This document shows positions 1 to 9,020 of a stretch of DNA of 64,000 nucleotides, piece after piece; position 1 is the stretch's first letter, and each line of letters opens with the position of its first letter. The notes beneath the pieces were generated by a model. That model was not told the DNA's origin. It worked only from the letters and a program-made list of their open reading frames with translations, and searched no databases. The position numbers and the translations under genes are program-made. This DNA is from Periconia sp. R9002 (Eukaryota; Ascomycota; Dothideomycetes; Pleosporales; Periconiaceae). The DNA lies in the NCBI GenBank assembly GCA_023627715.1, contig JAMAHW010000044.1:62001-126000 (forward strand), in the 5' to 3' direction.

Positions 1-1033
1 GTAAGGGAAAAAAGCGCCAGTAAAGGCGTAACCGTTGATTTGGCAAACATTTTGAGTTCCCTACGAACGACAGGGTGACACAACCCAGCAAAGAGTACGA
101 CACCCTTGACATATTTAAGCAATCTTGGAAAAGCTTATCATAAGCTTGGTGAGGTCACTATTCCCATCAAGGCGGGGTTATCGCATAGCAGCCTGATAGA
201 CCCATGTAGAATTCTCTGTTTACCTGCCTCAATGGGCCTAGTAATCATTGATATTAGTATATCCAGGGCCCACAAGCTGACGTTGCGCTCGAACCGAGGA
301 ACATAGGAAAAATAGGTGACGTAACTACCTTCAATAAAGCCTCTTTGCGGTAAAAGATAACTCAATCCTACTTGGTAGTGACAAAATACGTCGTCTACCA
401 CACTAACCCCCAAACCTCAATCACGTGACCAAAAAACTGCTGTGTGCACGTCCCTAGCTAAGGACGTTACCCAACATTTAAACTAGTACTTATACCCTGA
501 CTGATTACACCAATCAATTGCGAAGAAAAGGACACTTTGATACGTCGTCGACTATTATCAGACCGAGGGCCGAGTGATCAGTAATCTAAAGAGTCGCACT
601 TATTAAGCGATATCCATTGTTTTATGAGTAGCATCCACAGAATCCATCATTATTAGATCAATTACTGGCTACTTACATCAATTTTTTTCCATTGGACAAC
701 CCAAACCAAGCCATATACGGGATTGGACTACTCAAAGTCGTTGCGCAATTGGATGTAGGGGTGAAGTTTTACTGCGATCAATGACAACAGATCAGTAACC
801 AACTAACGGAGGAAATCAACAGACAGAACGTATGACCTACATGTTGAGACTTGCTACATGTTGTTTATAAGAACGCCTTTCCTCAAGTCTCTTCGTAGTA
901 TAAGAACGCCTTTCCTAACGTCTCTTCGTAGTATAAGAACAAATTTTCTGCAGTCTCTTTGCAGTGCACAATTTGACAACTTACCCACATCATCCTCAGC
1001 GATACCCAGAAATCCTCGCGCTCTTGCTCCACT
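1..1033. other. Intergenic, no gene recognised
   Basis: No open frame here has codon or domain features of a real gene. The only structured element is the 33-bp tandem repeat near the right end, just before the SnoaL-like gene. The left edge may cut an upstream gene's regulatory region. Confidence 0.6.
866..964. repeat. Three tandem copies of a 33-bp unit
   Basis: Three adjacent 33-bp units at 866-898, 899-931 and 932-964 share the frame TATAAGAACgcctttcct...CTCTTcGTAG. Units 1 and 2 are nearly identical and unit 3 has diverged. The array ends 70 bp before the ATG of the SnoaL-like gene, so it lies in that gene's proximal promoter or 5' UTR. Each unit carries a TATAAGAA that could act as a TATA-like element, which would give three equivalent start signals. 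That role is inference. Confidence 0.85.
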
Positions 1034-1582
1034 ATGTCTCTAGCGACATTGCCACCAATTTCTCCAATAACATCGAACAATGTCACCGCGGATGAGCGTA
1101 CCAGCGCAATCGATTTCGTTAACCGAGTGAACTTCCTCTTCGAGGAGTTTGACCATGACAAAATGCTGAGCGTTTTCCACCCGGACGCTGTTGTTTACCA
1201 TTTCCACGGCAAGATTCAGGGGCTTTCTGAGATGCGCACCTTCTTCCAGAAAGACTACCCCTACCTCATTCCTGGTGTCACTCGACACGCTACAAACCAC
1301 ATCGTTGATCGAGATGGTGAACACGGAGTCACGGTCCGATATCATGAGCATCTCGTACGGTACGCATGGCCAGGGAATGCGGGCCAAATACCACCAGGTG
1401 GCCATTTAGGAAGGGTATTGGAAAACGAAAGTGATCTTCCTTCCATCTGGCTCTTCACTCACATGGTGGACCGATTGAGAAAGACGGATGAAGGGGAGTG
1501 GAAGATATTGGAGAGATATCTTGGAGTATCTGCATTCAATCGAAAGCTGGATCCGCCGAAGGCTCGTCTTACGGACAATTAA
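1034..1582 (+). CDS. SnoaL-like (NTF2-fold) protein
   Basis: Single-exon gene for 182 residues. After a short N-terminal stretch, residues about 18-165 read as an alpha+beta cone (NTF2/SnoaL) domain. An opening helix (FVNRVNFLFEEFDHDKMLSV) is followed by FHPDAVVYHFHG, then strands containing VTRHATNHIVDRDG and a closing WKILERYLGV. Such domains bind small hydrophobic ligands and act as cyclases, isomerases, dehydratases or accessory folds in fungal secondary metabolism. The substrate cannot be told here. The protein has no signal peptide or membrane segment, so it is probably cytosolic. It precedes the metallo-beta-lactamase-fold gene on the same strand by about 230 bp, so joint function is possible. 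The start is the first ATG in good context (CACTATGTCT), right after the tandem repeat. Confidence 0.75.
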   Translation: MSLATLPPISPITSNNVTADERTSAIDFVNRVNFLFEEFDHDKMLSVFHPDAVVYHFHGKIQGLSEMRTFFQKDYPYLIPGVTRHATNHIVDRDGEHGVTVRYHEHLVRYAWPGNAGQIPPGGHLGRVLENESDLPSIWLFTHMVDRLRKTDEGEWKILERYLGVSAFNRKLDPPKARLTDN

Positions 1583-1809
1583 GTTCATAGTTGGATTATG
1601 TAGATAGCCAAGCTCTGGATCATGTGATTGGCTACGTCGAACGATTAGCGATTGTCAGATATCGGTGCTTTCCGGCAAAAACATGCGGGGAAGTGGGGCG
1701 GGTTTACGATAGCCGACCATACTTAGCTTTACATCAAATATAATCTCTGTCACCTAGCATCAGCTTGCGCAGCCCCCACAGTACTGCCCCATTCAAAACA
1801 TTAACCGCA

Positions 1810-2868
1810 ATGGCCTCCCCAATCTTCCTAGTACCACCATCCTCTAAAACAGTCGATGTCCGCATAATTGACACTACGGTTTCTATCCACGTTCCCATGC
1901 CCTCTTTTCTTAATCAATCCGTACCGTCTTGGGCTTTCCTTATTGAACACCCGCCCTCCGGCCGGAAAATACTCTTTGATCTGGGCGTCCGCAAGGACTG
2001 GCAGAACCTTGCACCCCCTGTTTTATCTTGGATAAAGCAGGTCAATGCTCGCTGTAAGGTTGAGAAGGACGTGAGACAGATTCTCGAGGAGGGTGGTGTG
2101 AAAGGAGAGAGCCTAGAGGCGATCATTTGGAGCCATTGGCATTGGGATCATATAGGTGATCCGGCTACGTTCCCGAAAGAGACGGCTCTTATCGTAGGGC
2201 CAGGATTTAAGAAAGTTTTTCTTCCCGGGTATCCCACATCTCCAAAAGCGGCCGTTCTCGAAACCGACTTTGTTAACCGCGAGGTGCGTGAAATTGACTT
2301 CGTCACGTTGAAACTGAAAATCGGACGATTTGACGCCTTCGATTACTTCGGCGACGGTTCGTTCTACCTTCTCGACGCTCCCGGCCATACCCTAGGCCAT
2401 ATGAATGGCCTCGCTCGCGTTACGGCACATCCACCAAGTTATATCCTTATGGGCGCCGACTCGTGCTACCACCCCGGGGAAATGCGGCCGTCGAAATATC
2501 TCCCCCTACCCTCGTCTATCTCACCCAACCCTTTCCGTCCTCATAGCATGAACCCTTGCCCTAGCTCTCTATTCAGCCACCTCCTGCGCGATGGCGACGT
2601 CACAAAGTCGTTCTATAGCATTACAAAACAAGATTCGCCCTTAAGTAATCAGGACCTAGTGGAGGAGACACTAGAGAAGGTGCAGGAGGCGGATGCGGAT
2701 GGAAAAGTCTTTGTACTAGTTGCGCATGATAATCACGTGAAGGATGTAATAGATGTGTTTCCTAAATACGCAAATGCGTTTTTAGATGAGATGTGGAAGG
2801 AAAAGGCGAGGTGGATGTTCTTGAAAGATTTGAAAGACGCGGTGGGAGGGAGAAGAGAGATGCTGTAA
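1810..2868 (+). CDS. Metallo-beta-lactamase-fold hydrolase (lactonase-like)
   Basis: Single-exon gene, 352 residues from the ATG at 1810 (MASPIFLVPP); the open frame extends upstream without a better ATG. The zinc motif HxHxDH is present as SHWHWDHIGD. Downstream are a DAPGHTLGHM segment (third metal-ligand His), MGADSCYHPGE (bridging Asp) and VLVAHDNHV near the C-terminus. The N-terminal SWAFLIEHP...ILFDLGVRKDW matches the pattern of fungal members annotated as N-acyl-homoserine-lactonase-like. The family hydrolyses lactones, thioesters or related esters with two bound metals. The substrate is unknown. Its closeness to oxidoreductase genes would fit lactone opening in a secondary or catabolic pathway, which is inference. 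No signal peptide is visible. Confidence 0.85.
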   Translation: MASPIFLVPPSSKTVDVRIIDTTVSIHVPMPSFLNQSVPSWAFLIEHPPSGRKILFDLGVRKDWQNLAPPVLSWIKQVNARCKVEKDVRQILEEGGVKGESLEAIIWSHWHWDHIGDPATFPKETALIVGPGFKKVFLPGYPTSPKAAVLETDFVNREVREIDFVTLKLKIGRFDAFDYFGDGSFYLLDAPGHTLGHMNGLARVTAHPPSYILMGADSCYHPGEMRPSKYLPLPSSISPNPFRPHSMNPCPSSLFSHLLRDGDVTKSFYSITKQDSPLSNQDLVEETLEKVQEADADGKVFVLVAHDNHVKDVIDVFPKYANAFLDEMWKEKARWMFLKDLKDAVGGRREML

Positions 2869-2873
2869 ACTGC

Positions 2874-3010
2874 GAGTTCAGCTCTACATAGCGTTTAGAC
2901 ATCCCGTTAGTCAGAAGTTATCCTAATTAGGACCGCAGACAAGATCATCAGGATGAAAGCGCTCTTAATCAGGATTTAGATATTTTCTTGCAAATTACTA
3001 CGGAGTACGT
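2874..3010. repeat. Dispersed repeat, copy 1
   Basis: This 137-bp stretch aligns over its full length with 14244-14379. It opens with GAGTTCAGCTCTAYATRGCG and closes with ATTACTACGGAGTACGT. Flanks do not match outside these limits. Most differences between copies are C/T or G/A transitions, the pattern left by repeat-induced point mutation. It begins only 6 bp after the stop of the metallo-beta-lactamase gene. It could be a solo element end or a short non-autonomous transposon; no coding capacity is seen. Confidence 0.8.
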
Positions 3011-3360
3011 ATTCACCACGTCCCACAACACCACTCTCGAAGACAAAAAGGATGTGAAGGCATTTCCCAAACAAATGGTTACCATGAGGCTCAAGCTAAG
3101 GCTTTCAGCGGTTTCGAACATGGTTGAGCCTAGTGATGCTCGGCAGTCAAAACACTTGCCATTTAGACTTGCTAGGCTAGGAGTTGCGCCGATCCCAAAC
3201 ACACCTAATATTTGCTCGCTGGTTCGAGTTGGCTTCGCAGACCATTGGACCACATCCTAGGGGAAATCGGAGCTCTGATTTGCAATGAGCGAAGGCGTCT
3301 GCACAGTAACTTTATCCGGCGTCAATACTTCTGTGCACACTAACAAGCATCCGTTACTTG

Positions 3361-3382
3361 CGAATAATCATCTGATTATTCG
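3361..3382. repeat. Perfect 10-bp inverted repeat, 2-nt loop
   Basis: CGAATAATCA, the spacer TC, then TGATTATTCG form a perfect inverted repeat. It could be a decayed transposon terminus or a protein-binding palindrome. Nothing nearby settles which. Confidence 0.7.
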
Positions 3383-4014
3383 TATTCATCCTCAACATTT
3401 TATTCAGATGAAGCACCCGCCAGTTCACGCCTTGATATGCAAGACGCAGAAGTGGACGTCGTAGTGCGTCTTTGAGTTCCCAAATCAACTTGGTTTTTTT
3501 AGTTCAATGAGATTAGAATGGATAGTAGGCTATCAAGTTGAAACCATGTCATTTTTTTCAGAATGTGCAGTTAGCTAACATCAGTTTACTCGATATACGA
3601 TAGGCTTGCCGAGCCAAGTCTTCAGCTAATTATATCCCTGGTTGACACGACAGACCGTTCGGGCCAGGCAATGTCTAGAGTGCAAGTGGGGTAAGCGTCA
3701 AACTTCCAGGGATCTCCGTCGTCCTTCGGCCTCAACAGGCCAGAAGTGCTAAAGCAGTCATCAGTAACCACATGCATTCACATATATTTCCATAAGGCCC
3801 CGCCAGACATCATCTTGGGCCTTCAGTGCTCTCAAATACACTCCATCTGGGCCTAGCCGTTGCCTCTCCACACATCAGATTATATCAGTCTTCTGCTGAT
3901 TGCCTGGATATCTGACATAGTTTATCAGAAGCATGCCTGAAGACTATCCAGGTGTAAGTGAGAATATCTGCCCTGGTTGATTCGATGATAGAGGTAAAGT
4001 AACAAGTTTTGACG

Positions 4015-4248
4015 ATGGTACAGGGTCGTACGTGTCCATGTCAGTGTAATGATGGACGTGGCAATGTATGCCAATGTGGCACGGGCAATGGTGGCTGCAA
4101 TTGTGAGGGAGGGTTGGCTGCATCGGCTGTTTTTGATAATGACATAGGGACGTCTGATGGAGGATGCCACCTATCGGTGTATGAGAAAATCAACAGGGAG
4201 GGGGAAAACACCCAAGGAAGCCACGTCTCTACACAACCGTCTACCTAG
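4015..4248 (+). CDS. Possible small CxC-rich (metallothionein-like) protein
   Basis: The first 34 residues read MVQGRTCPCQCNDG, then a VCQC and a CNC cluster separated by Gly/Asn-rich turns, giving seven cysteines in CxC spacing. That spacing is what fungal metallothioneins use to bind Cu(I) or Zn. The remaining 43 residues look unrelated and acidic, so a real gene may end earlier or be spliced: a GTGAGG donor follows the CN codons and an ATAG acceptor sits near 4147. With no transcript evidence and no recognised homologue, this is a weak candidate kept because the CxC pattern is unusual for chance sequence. Confidence 0.3.
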   Translation: MVQGRTCPCQCNDGRGNVCQCGTGNGGCNCEGGLAASAVFDNDIGTSDGGCHLSVYEKINREGENTQGSHVSTQPST

Positions 4249-4831
4249 AGACAGACTACCATGCATGCAGGGAAAAATCTTCATGAATTGTACGATAGGG
4301 AAATTGCACGGCCGGAAGGGTTATAATGCGACGGTTAATGATTTCGCAATGAAATACTCCTTTTGTAATAACTCCTTCATACCCGAGATGTAATAAGCTC
4401 CATTCGTAAACCGCCCCGCTAAAAATAAGGCTAAGAAGTATGAATGTGACAGAGCCCGCGAAAAGCATTATACCAATCCACTCTAGAATCGCCACACAGA
4501 AGAAGTGACTTCTCCATTATCCCCTTTTTCAATTACTAGCAGCCCATTGCATGAATTGGTGCTTGTCGCCGCCGGCATCATACTCGGTGGGTTCGGGTCG
4601 GTCACTCCGGCAAGATTTGACCGGTTTGTTACACAAGCACTCATGGATTGCAGCTGATCACATGCAGTTCCGTGAGTGATAAGAGATCAACCAGCCAACG
4701 CTTGAATCACCGAGCTGAAAGCATGTTTATTTGGATACTTGAAAAGCAGCCAAGGCTCTATCACGAACGATCGAGTCTTCAACGTTCTCTAGCGCTCAGC
4801 AGAAGAAGTGGGCAAAAAGGAGATGACAGTT

Positions 4832-5929
4832 CTATTTTCGATTCTGCTTAAACCACGCCACGGTTCTGCGAATCCCTTCATCTGTGGACACGAAGGGCTC
4901 ATATTGCAGTCGCTCTCGGGCTTTGCTGATATCCCACCAGCCACCAAACCTCATGTACTGCAGATGATGCCGACTCATTGGTGGAACCATGCGACCCAAG
5001 GAGAAGACAAAAGTGAGCCACTCTATTAGGGTGGCCAGAGCCACAATGGGCGCCCACGGGACAATAACACGTTTCTCGGCGGAAGTGACGTTTTTGTCTC
5101 CTGCCGCAGCCCATATTTTTCGCGCAAAATCCCAGAATGGAAGGGGCTCACCGTCAGAGCAGAAGAAAGCCTCTCCATCAAGACCTGACTCAATATAATC
5201 ATCATTGAGAAGCTTCTTCACCGCCAGGAGGTGAGCACTTGCGGCACTCTCTACATAAATCCACTCATTCAGGGACTTGTTCTCGCCGAATTGAAGCCTT
5301 GAGATAAACGTATTGGCTCCCTGGAGGAGGCCTGGGGTGATGCTTCCATCTCTAGGTCCGTAAATACCAGGCATACGGAGTATGACGGAGCGCAAAGACC
5401 CAGCATATTCTTCATCGACACGACTAACAGGCTGGTTGAGGTTAAGAGCACAGATCAGACGTTCGGAAGCAGCTTTGACACGGGCGTAGCTTGTTGGGGC
5501 CGAAGCATTTGTGTGAAGGACCGCATTGGTTTCGGAAAGCTTCTGCAAGCCATTCAGATTGGCTACAGCTTCAGCAGAACTGGTATAGACGAAAGCTTTC
5601 AGCGATGATGCCTTGTGGGCGATGTCAAGCAGGCGCTTGGTGGCTGCATACTCCTTGTCATGAGCAGCGCGTGGGGCCATGGGGCCAGCTGTAACCGTGT
5701 GAACGATGGCCTGGGGTTTGATCTCGTCGATCAGGGCTGCTGTGGCCACTGCATCGTGGAGGTTGAGGGAAACGTAGCGGGCGGCAGGATTGCGATACTT
5801 ATGTTTTGTGGGATTTCGACTAGCAGCTACGACGGTGAACTGATGCGTGATGAGGGCATCGACAATATGGGAGCCAAGGAAGCCGCAACCGCCAGTGACG
5901 AGAACCGTAGAGCCAGTTGCTTTTGACAT
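4832..5929 (-). CDS. 3-beta-HSD-type NAD(P)-dependent reductase (extended SDR)
   Basis: Single-exon gene, 365 residues. The N-terminal Rossmann motif is VTGGCGFLGSH (TGxxGxxG, extended-SDR type), followed by IVHTVTAGP and YTSSAEAV. The catalytic YxxxK is SYARVKAASERL. The central ILRMPGIYGPRDGS and the hydrophobic segment near residues 295-320 (WAPIVALATLIEWLTFVFSL) match the 3-beta-hydroxysteroid dehydrogenase/isomerase and sterol C-3 dehydrogenase (Erg26-like) family, whose members often associate with the ER membrane. The family oxidises 3-hydroxyls or decarboxylates 4-carboxysterols; the substrate here is unknown. It faces away from the P450 gene at 6492, and the 562-bp gap holds a GGCATCAGGCAAAA-type minisatellite. 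Confidence 0.85.
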   Translation of the reverse strand: MSKATGSTVLVTGGCGFLGSHIVDALITHQFTVVAASRNPTKHKYRNPAARYVSLNLHDAVATAALIDEIKPQAIVHTVTAGPMAPRAAHDKEYAATKRLLDIAHKASSLKAFVYTSSAEAVANLNGLQKLSETNAVLHTNASAPTSYARVKAASERLICALNLNQPVSRVDEEYAGSLRSVILRMPGIYGPRDGSITPGLLQGANTFISRLQFGENKSLNEWIYVESAASAHLLAVKKLLNDDYIESGLDGEAFFCSDGEPLPFWDFARKIWAAAGDKNVTSAEKRVIVPWAPIVALATLIEWLTFVFSLGRMVPPMSRHHLQYMRFGGWWDISKARERLQYEPFVSTDEGIRRTVAWFKQNRK

Positions 5930-6491
5930 GATTCTAACGATGAATGAGTTGTGGTCAGTGTTGAAGCGAGAGATATGTGGTCAAGTCAAGCAAGGCAAGT
6001 AGTTAGTGAATGGCAAAAGGCAAAAGCGAGATCAATTGATGGCATCAGGCATCAGAGGCATCAGGCAAGAGGCGTCAGGCAAAAGGCATCAGGCAAAAGG
6101 CAGGATGGGACTTGACGCCAAGGTCGAAACTTGGTCTGTGCGTGCGTTTAATCTAATGTCTGACCACGCACGCCGCACACTACATACACATGCACTATGC
6201 CATCCTCCTGAACCGTATCCATTGCACTCCATCGTACCATTGGCAAGATACCGGGCCTTTACACATCAAGCATTCGCCCTGCTCTACATCGGATAAGAAC
6301 ACCGACCGAGTGCCATGTCCATGCGCCTCGTAAAAGGTGGGCGGTATCGTCTGTAAGAGATGCAAAAATTGACCGATCAATGATTGCACTGGTTTGATTC
6401 GTATATATGCTCAAACATCGTCTTCCTTTGGCATTTCCAGAGCTCTGCAGCTAACTCTTTCTATCCCGCCTGTGCTTCAAACCTTCATAGC
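5930..6491. promoter_or_regulatory. Divergent promoter between reductase and P450
   Basis: This gap separates two divergently transcribed oxidoreductase genes, so it holds both promoters. A TATATA at 6402-6407 lies 85 bp before the P450 start codon. The reductase side contains the minisatellite at 6012-6103. No known regulator site could be assigned. Confidence 0.6.
6012..6103. repeat. Degenerate minisatellite (GGCATCA/GGCAAAA units)
   Basis: Tandem 7-bp units alternate between GGCAAAA, GGCATCA, GGCGTCA and GGCAAGA, with about nine GGC-led units between 6041 and 6103 and two more from 6012. The array starts about 80 bp upstream of the reductase start codon. Arrays like this change length easily between strains. 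Confidence 0.8.
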
Positions 6492-8294
6492 ATGAACTTT
6501 CATCTTTCACCCGTGTCAATGGCTTCCAACAACGCTGATCTTGTACCAATCTCTAATTGTAATACCTACAACGTCATCGCAGACCATCTCAGATACCACA
6601 AGGAGCAACTCTATACTCTGTTCTTGCTTTCCGCAGTAGCATTGGGCAGTTCACTTCTGTACTATTCTGTCACTCTCGTGTCTTTCAAGTTAGCAGGAAA
6701 AGCACATAGGGCTGGTAGAAATGTCGAAATTCCAACGATCCCGCACATGATACCATTCTTTTGTGCACTCAGAAATCTCGTTTCCTGGAACCCTTATGAA
6801 CTCTTTCTGGATTTGAGGTAATATGTTCGCTTCCCTATTCCACTGTCTGAATCTAATCTTGTTCATAGAACCCTTTCCGACTGTCCTCATCCTGTTCGTC
6901 TTCGACTTCCCTTCGTCAACTTACACATCATCCAGGGACCGGAGAACGTGCGGGATCTCTTGAAGAATAAACGTCTCTCGGGATACTTCATACATTCACA
7001 CATCCTGTATCGGTGCTTTGGTTTGCCAAAGAGCACTATGCGCGTGTACAAGGCTGATGACACGGGTCCATTCACTACTAACAATCTTCACGTTGAACCG
7101 CGAAATCGTGTTGAACAGCTCACCTTCCGATCCTACCACCAATTTCTCATTGGGTCTGGATTGCCACCACTTTGTCAGCGCTTCAAGCAACACATAGAGC
7201 GGCGCTGTACCGTACTAGCTTCTTGTGAACCTATGTGGATACATAGCCAGGATTTGGAGCAGCTTTTCTCACAAACACTTCTCGCTCCTTCCGTGATTGA
7301 TTCTATTGTGGGAACTCGTCTACTGGACACGAACCCCGATTTCTTAGAGACGCTTTCAGTCCTGAACGATAGTTTTAGCGGACTGGTGACTGGCCTGCCG
7401 AAGATCTTCTTTCGGCGCGGGCACGCGGCGCGAGAAAGAGCCCACTCTGCCGTCAAAGATTGGCACAACTGGGCGCGCGATAATCCGGACGTGAATGCGA
7501 TTGCTTTGGACTCCGAGGACGATGCGGCATGGGGATCAAAATTCATGAGAGACCGACAGAATTTCTTCCTGCAGATGGACGAGCAGAACCATGACTCCTG
7601 TGCATCACAGGACCTTGGCATTCTATGGGCAGCATGCCACAACACCGTTGGTTCTGTGTTTTGGCTTGTCGTCGACGTATTCAAACATCCCGGTATTCTT
7701 GCCGAGGTGCGTCAAGAAGCTAAGACCTGCATCACTGGAATGCAAAGCGGCATACCAATTTTTGACATGGATCGTCTGATCTGCCTCCCATGGGTCCAGG
7801 CTGTGTATGCGGAGAATTTGCGCACCCGTATCCACGGTACTATCCTACGAAAAGCCCCCGAGACCATCAATCTTAACGGCTGGTTGATTCCGAAAGATGA
7901 AGTCATTGTCACCTGCTCCACCTCCGCGCACATGAATCCAGATGTCTGGTCAACAGTTGAACGCGGTTCGCATGCGGTATCTGAATTCCAACCTGCACGG
8001 TGGCTGCGGGAAAAGGATGGAAAACTTCAGTTCTCTATGAATGGCACAGATGGATCATGGATTCCGTTTGGCGCAGGAGTTCATGGTTGTCCTGGTCGGA
8101 TCTTCTCGAAATATCAGAGCATTCTTACGCTTGCCCTGTTGGTGACCACGTTTGATATCGAAGTGACTGCAAAGAATGAGAATCTACAAATGAGCGCGAA
8201 GAGATTCGGGTTTGGCATTTTGTCTCCAAAGGGTAAGATCTCATACAAGATTCGAAAGAGATTTTGCGAGCATGAGAAAGGCGAATTTCATTAA
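6492..8294 (+). CDS. Cytochrome P450 (CYP7/8-like I-helix)
   Basis: Two exons, 6492-6817 and 6869-8294, joined by a 51-bp intron (GTAATATG...CATAG), give 583 residues. A hydrophobic N-terminal anchor (about residues 40-65, LYTLFLLSAVALGSSLLYYS) places it in the ER membrane. The K-helix ExxR is YAENLRTR (E424-R427). The heme-binding loop is PFGAGVHGCPGR with Cys516 as the iron ligand. The I-helix reads WAACHNTVGSVFW instead of the usual AGxDT, which resembles the CYP7/CYP8 sterol-hydroxylase and prostacyclin-synthase class and its fungal relatives. Monooxygenation of a steroid- or terpenoid-like substrate is therefore plausible but not shown. It is divergent from the 3-beta-HSD-like reductase, which would suit a shared sterol or terpenoid substrate. 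An in-frame ATG at 6522 is an alternative start. Confidence 0.88.
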
Positions 8295-9020
8295 AGTGTG
8301 ACTTTTTTGGTTCATAGATGCACACTTTCTCTTTTTTGATACCCTTTATGTCCTTCTACTGAGGGCCTTTTTGGTTATCTTTTATAATTTTTTTCCTTGT
8401 CTAGGCAGGGAGACCCGCGGATAGTATTTCGGGAATGTTCCGTTATAACCCGAAAAAATATATATGCACATTGATAAGTAACTATCATCACTACAAAATT
8501 GGGTAAAGAGACTTGACTTCTTAACGTACCCCAAGTGTACAACTTTTAACAATATCTTGCTTGTGATTCCCAATACGATAATACCACTGGGGCGGTAAGA
8601 TGCCTCATATCGACGGGATCTAGACCTCCGGATTGTTTTTGGCATAGCGTTGGGGCGGTAAGATGTGTGATAGAGATGTCACCGAATCCACCAATCATTT
8701 CTCCAATAGCTTTGCTATGGTGGTCAGGTCTCGGGGTACACAACACACAAAGTACGCTGTTGGGACGGTAAGGCAGCGGGTCAAGGAAAATATATGTTAC
8801 GAAAAGCGTGGGTGGTGCGCGCACTACTCCGCAGCTGAGATGTCTCAGATGACACACAGGGGTGGGTAGGTATGTACCATCTTTTTTCCAGTTCCGGCAA
8901 CTCACGCTGCAGGATGGTTGATAAAGTCTGATTTGACGGATTCTTAAAGTTGGAGATAACGAACTCGTCTTTGAAGATTTTCTGCTGACTACCTTCCTCT
9001 CCTTACCTGGATTGCCCATC
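8295..9020. other. Intergenic with a thrice-repeated short motif
   Basis: No gene recognised. A GGGGCGGTAAGATG-like motif occurs at 8587-8602 and 8649-8665 with a weaker copy at 8759-8773, all in the same orientation. The right end must hold the promoter of the membrane-protein gene at 9021. Confidence 0.55.

Larger units (their letters stand above)
3011..4831. other. Intergenic, mostly non-coding
   Basis: No convincing conserved gene. It holds the perfect palindrome at 3361-3382 and one possible small cysteine-rich reading frame at 4015-4248 (listed separately). The remaining short open frames overlap each other on both strands and carry no recognisable domain. Confidence 0.5.

Noticed and set aside
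3200..3240. tRNA-like GGTTCGAGTT word
   Set aside because: No matching acceptor stem, D-arm or anticodon stem could be folded around it.
7175..7684. 169-residue open frame on the minus strand
   Set aside because: Lies wholly antisense to the second exon of a clear P450 and has no domain features; it is a shadow of the coding frame.
4832..8294. Helvolic-acid-type cluster, suggested by the 3-beta-HSD-like SDR next to a P450
   Set aside because: No oxidosqualene cyclase, acyltransferase or ketosteroid dehydrogenase is present; family resemblance alone is not enough.
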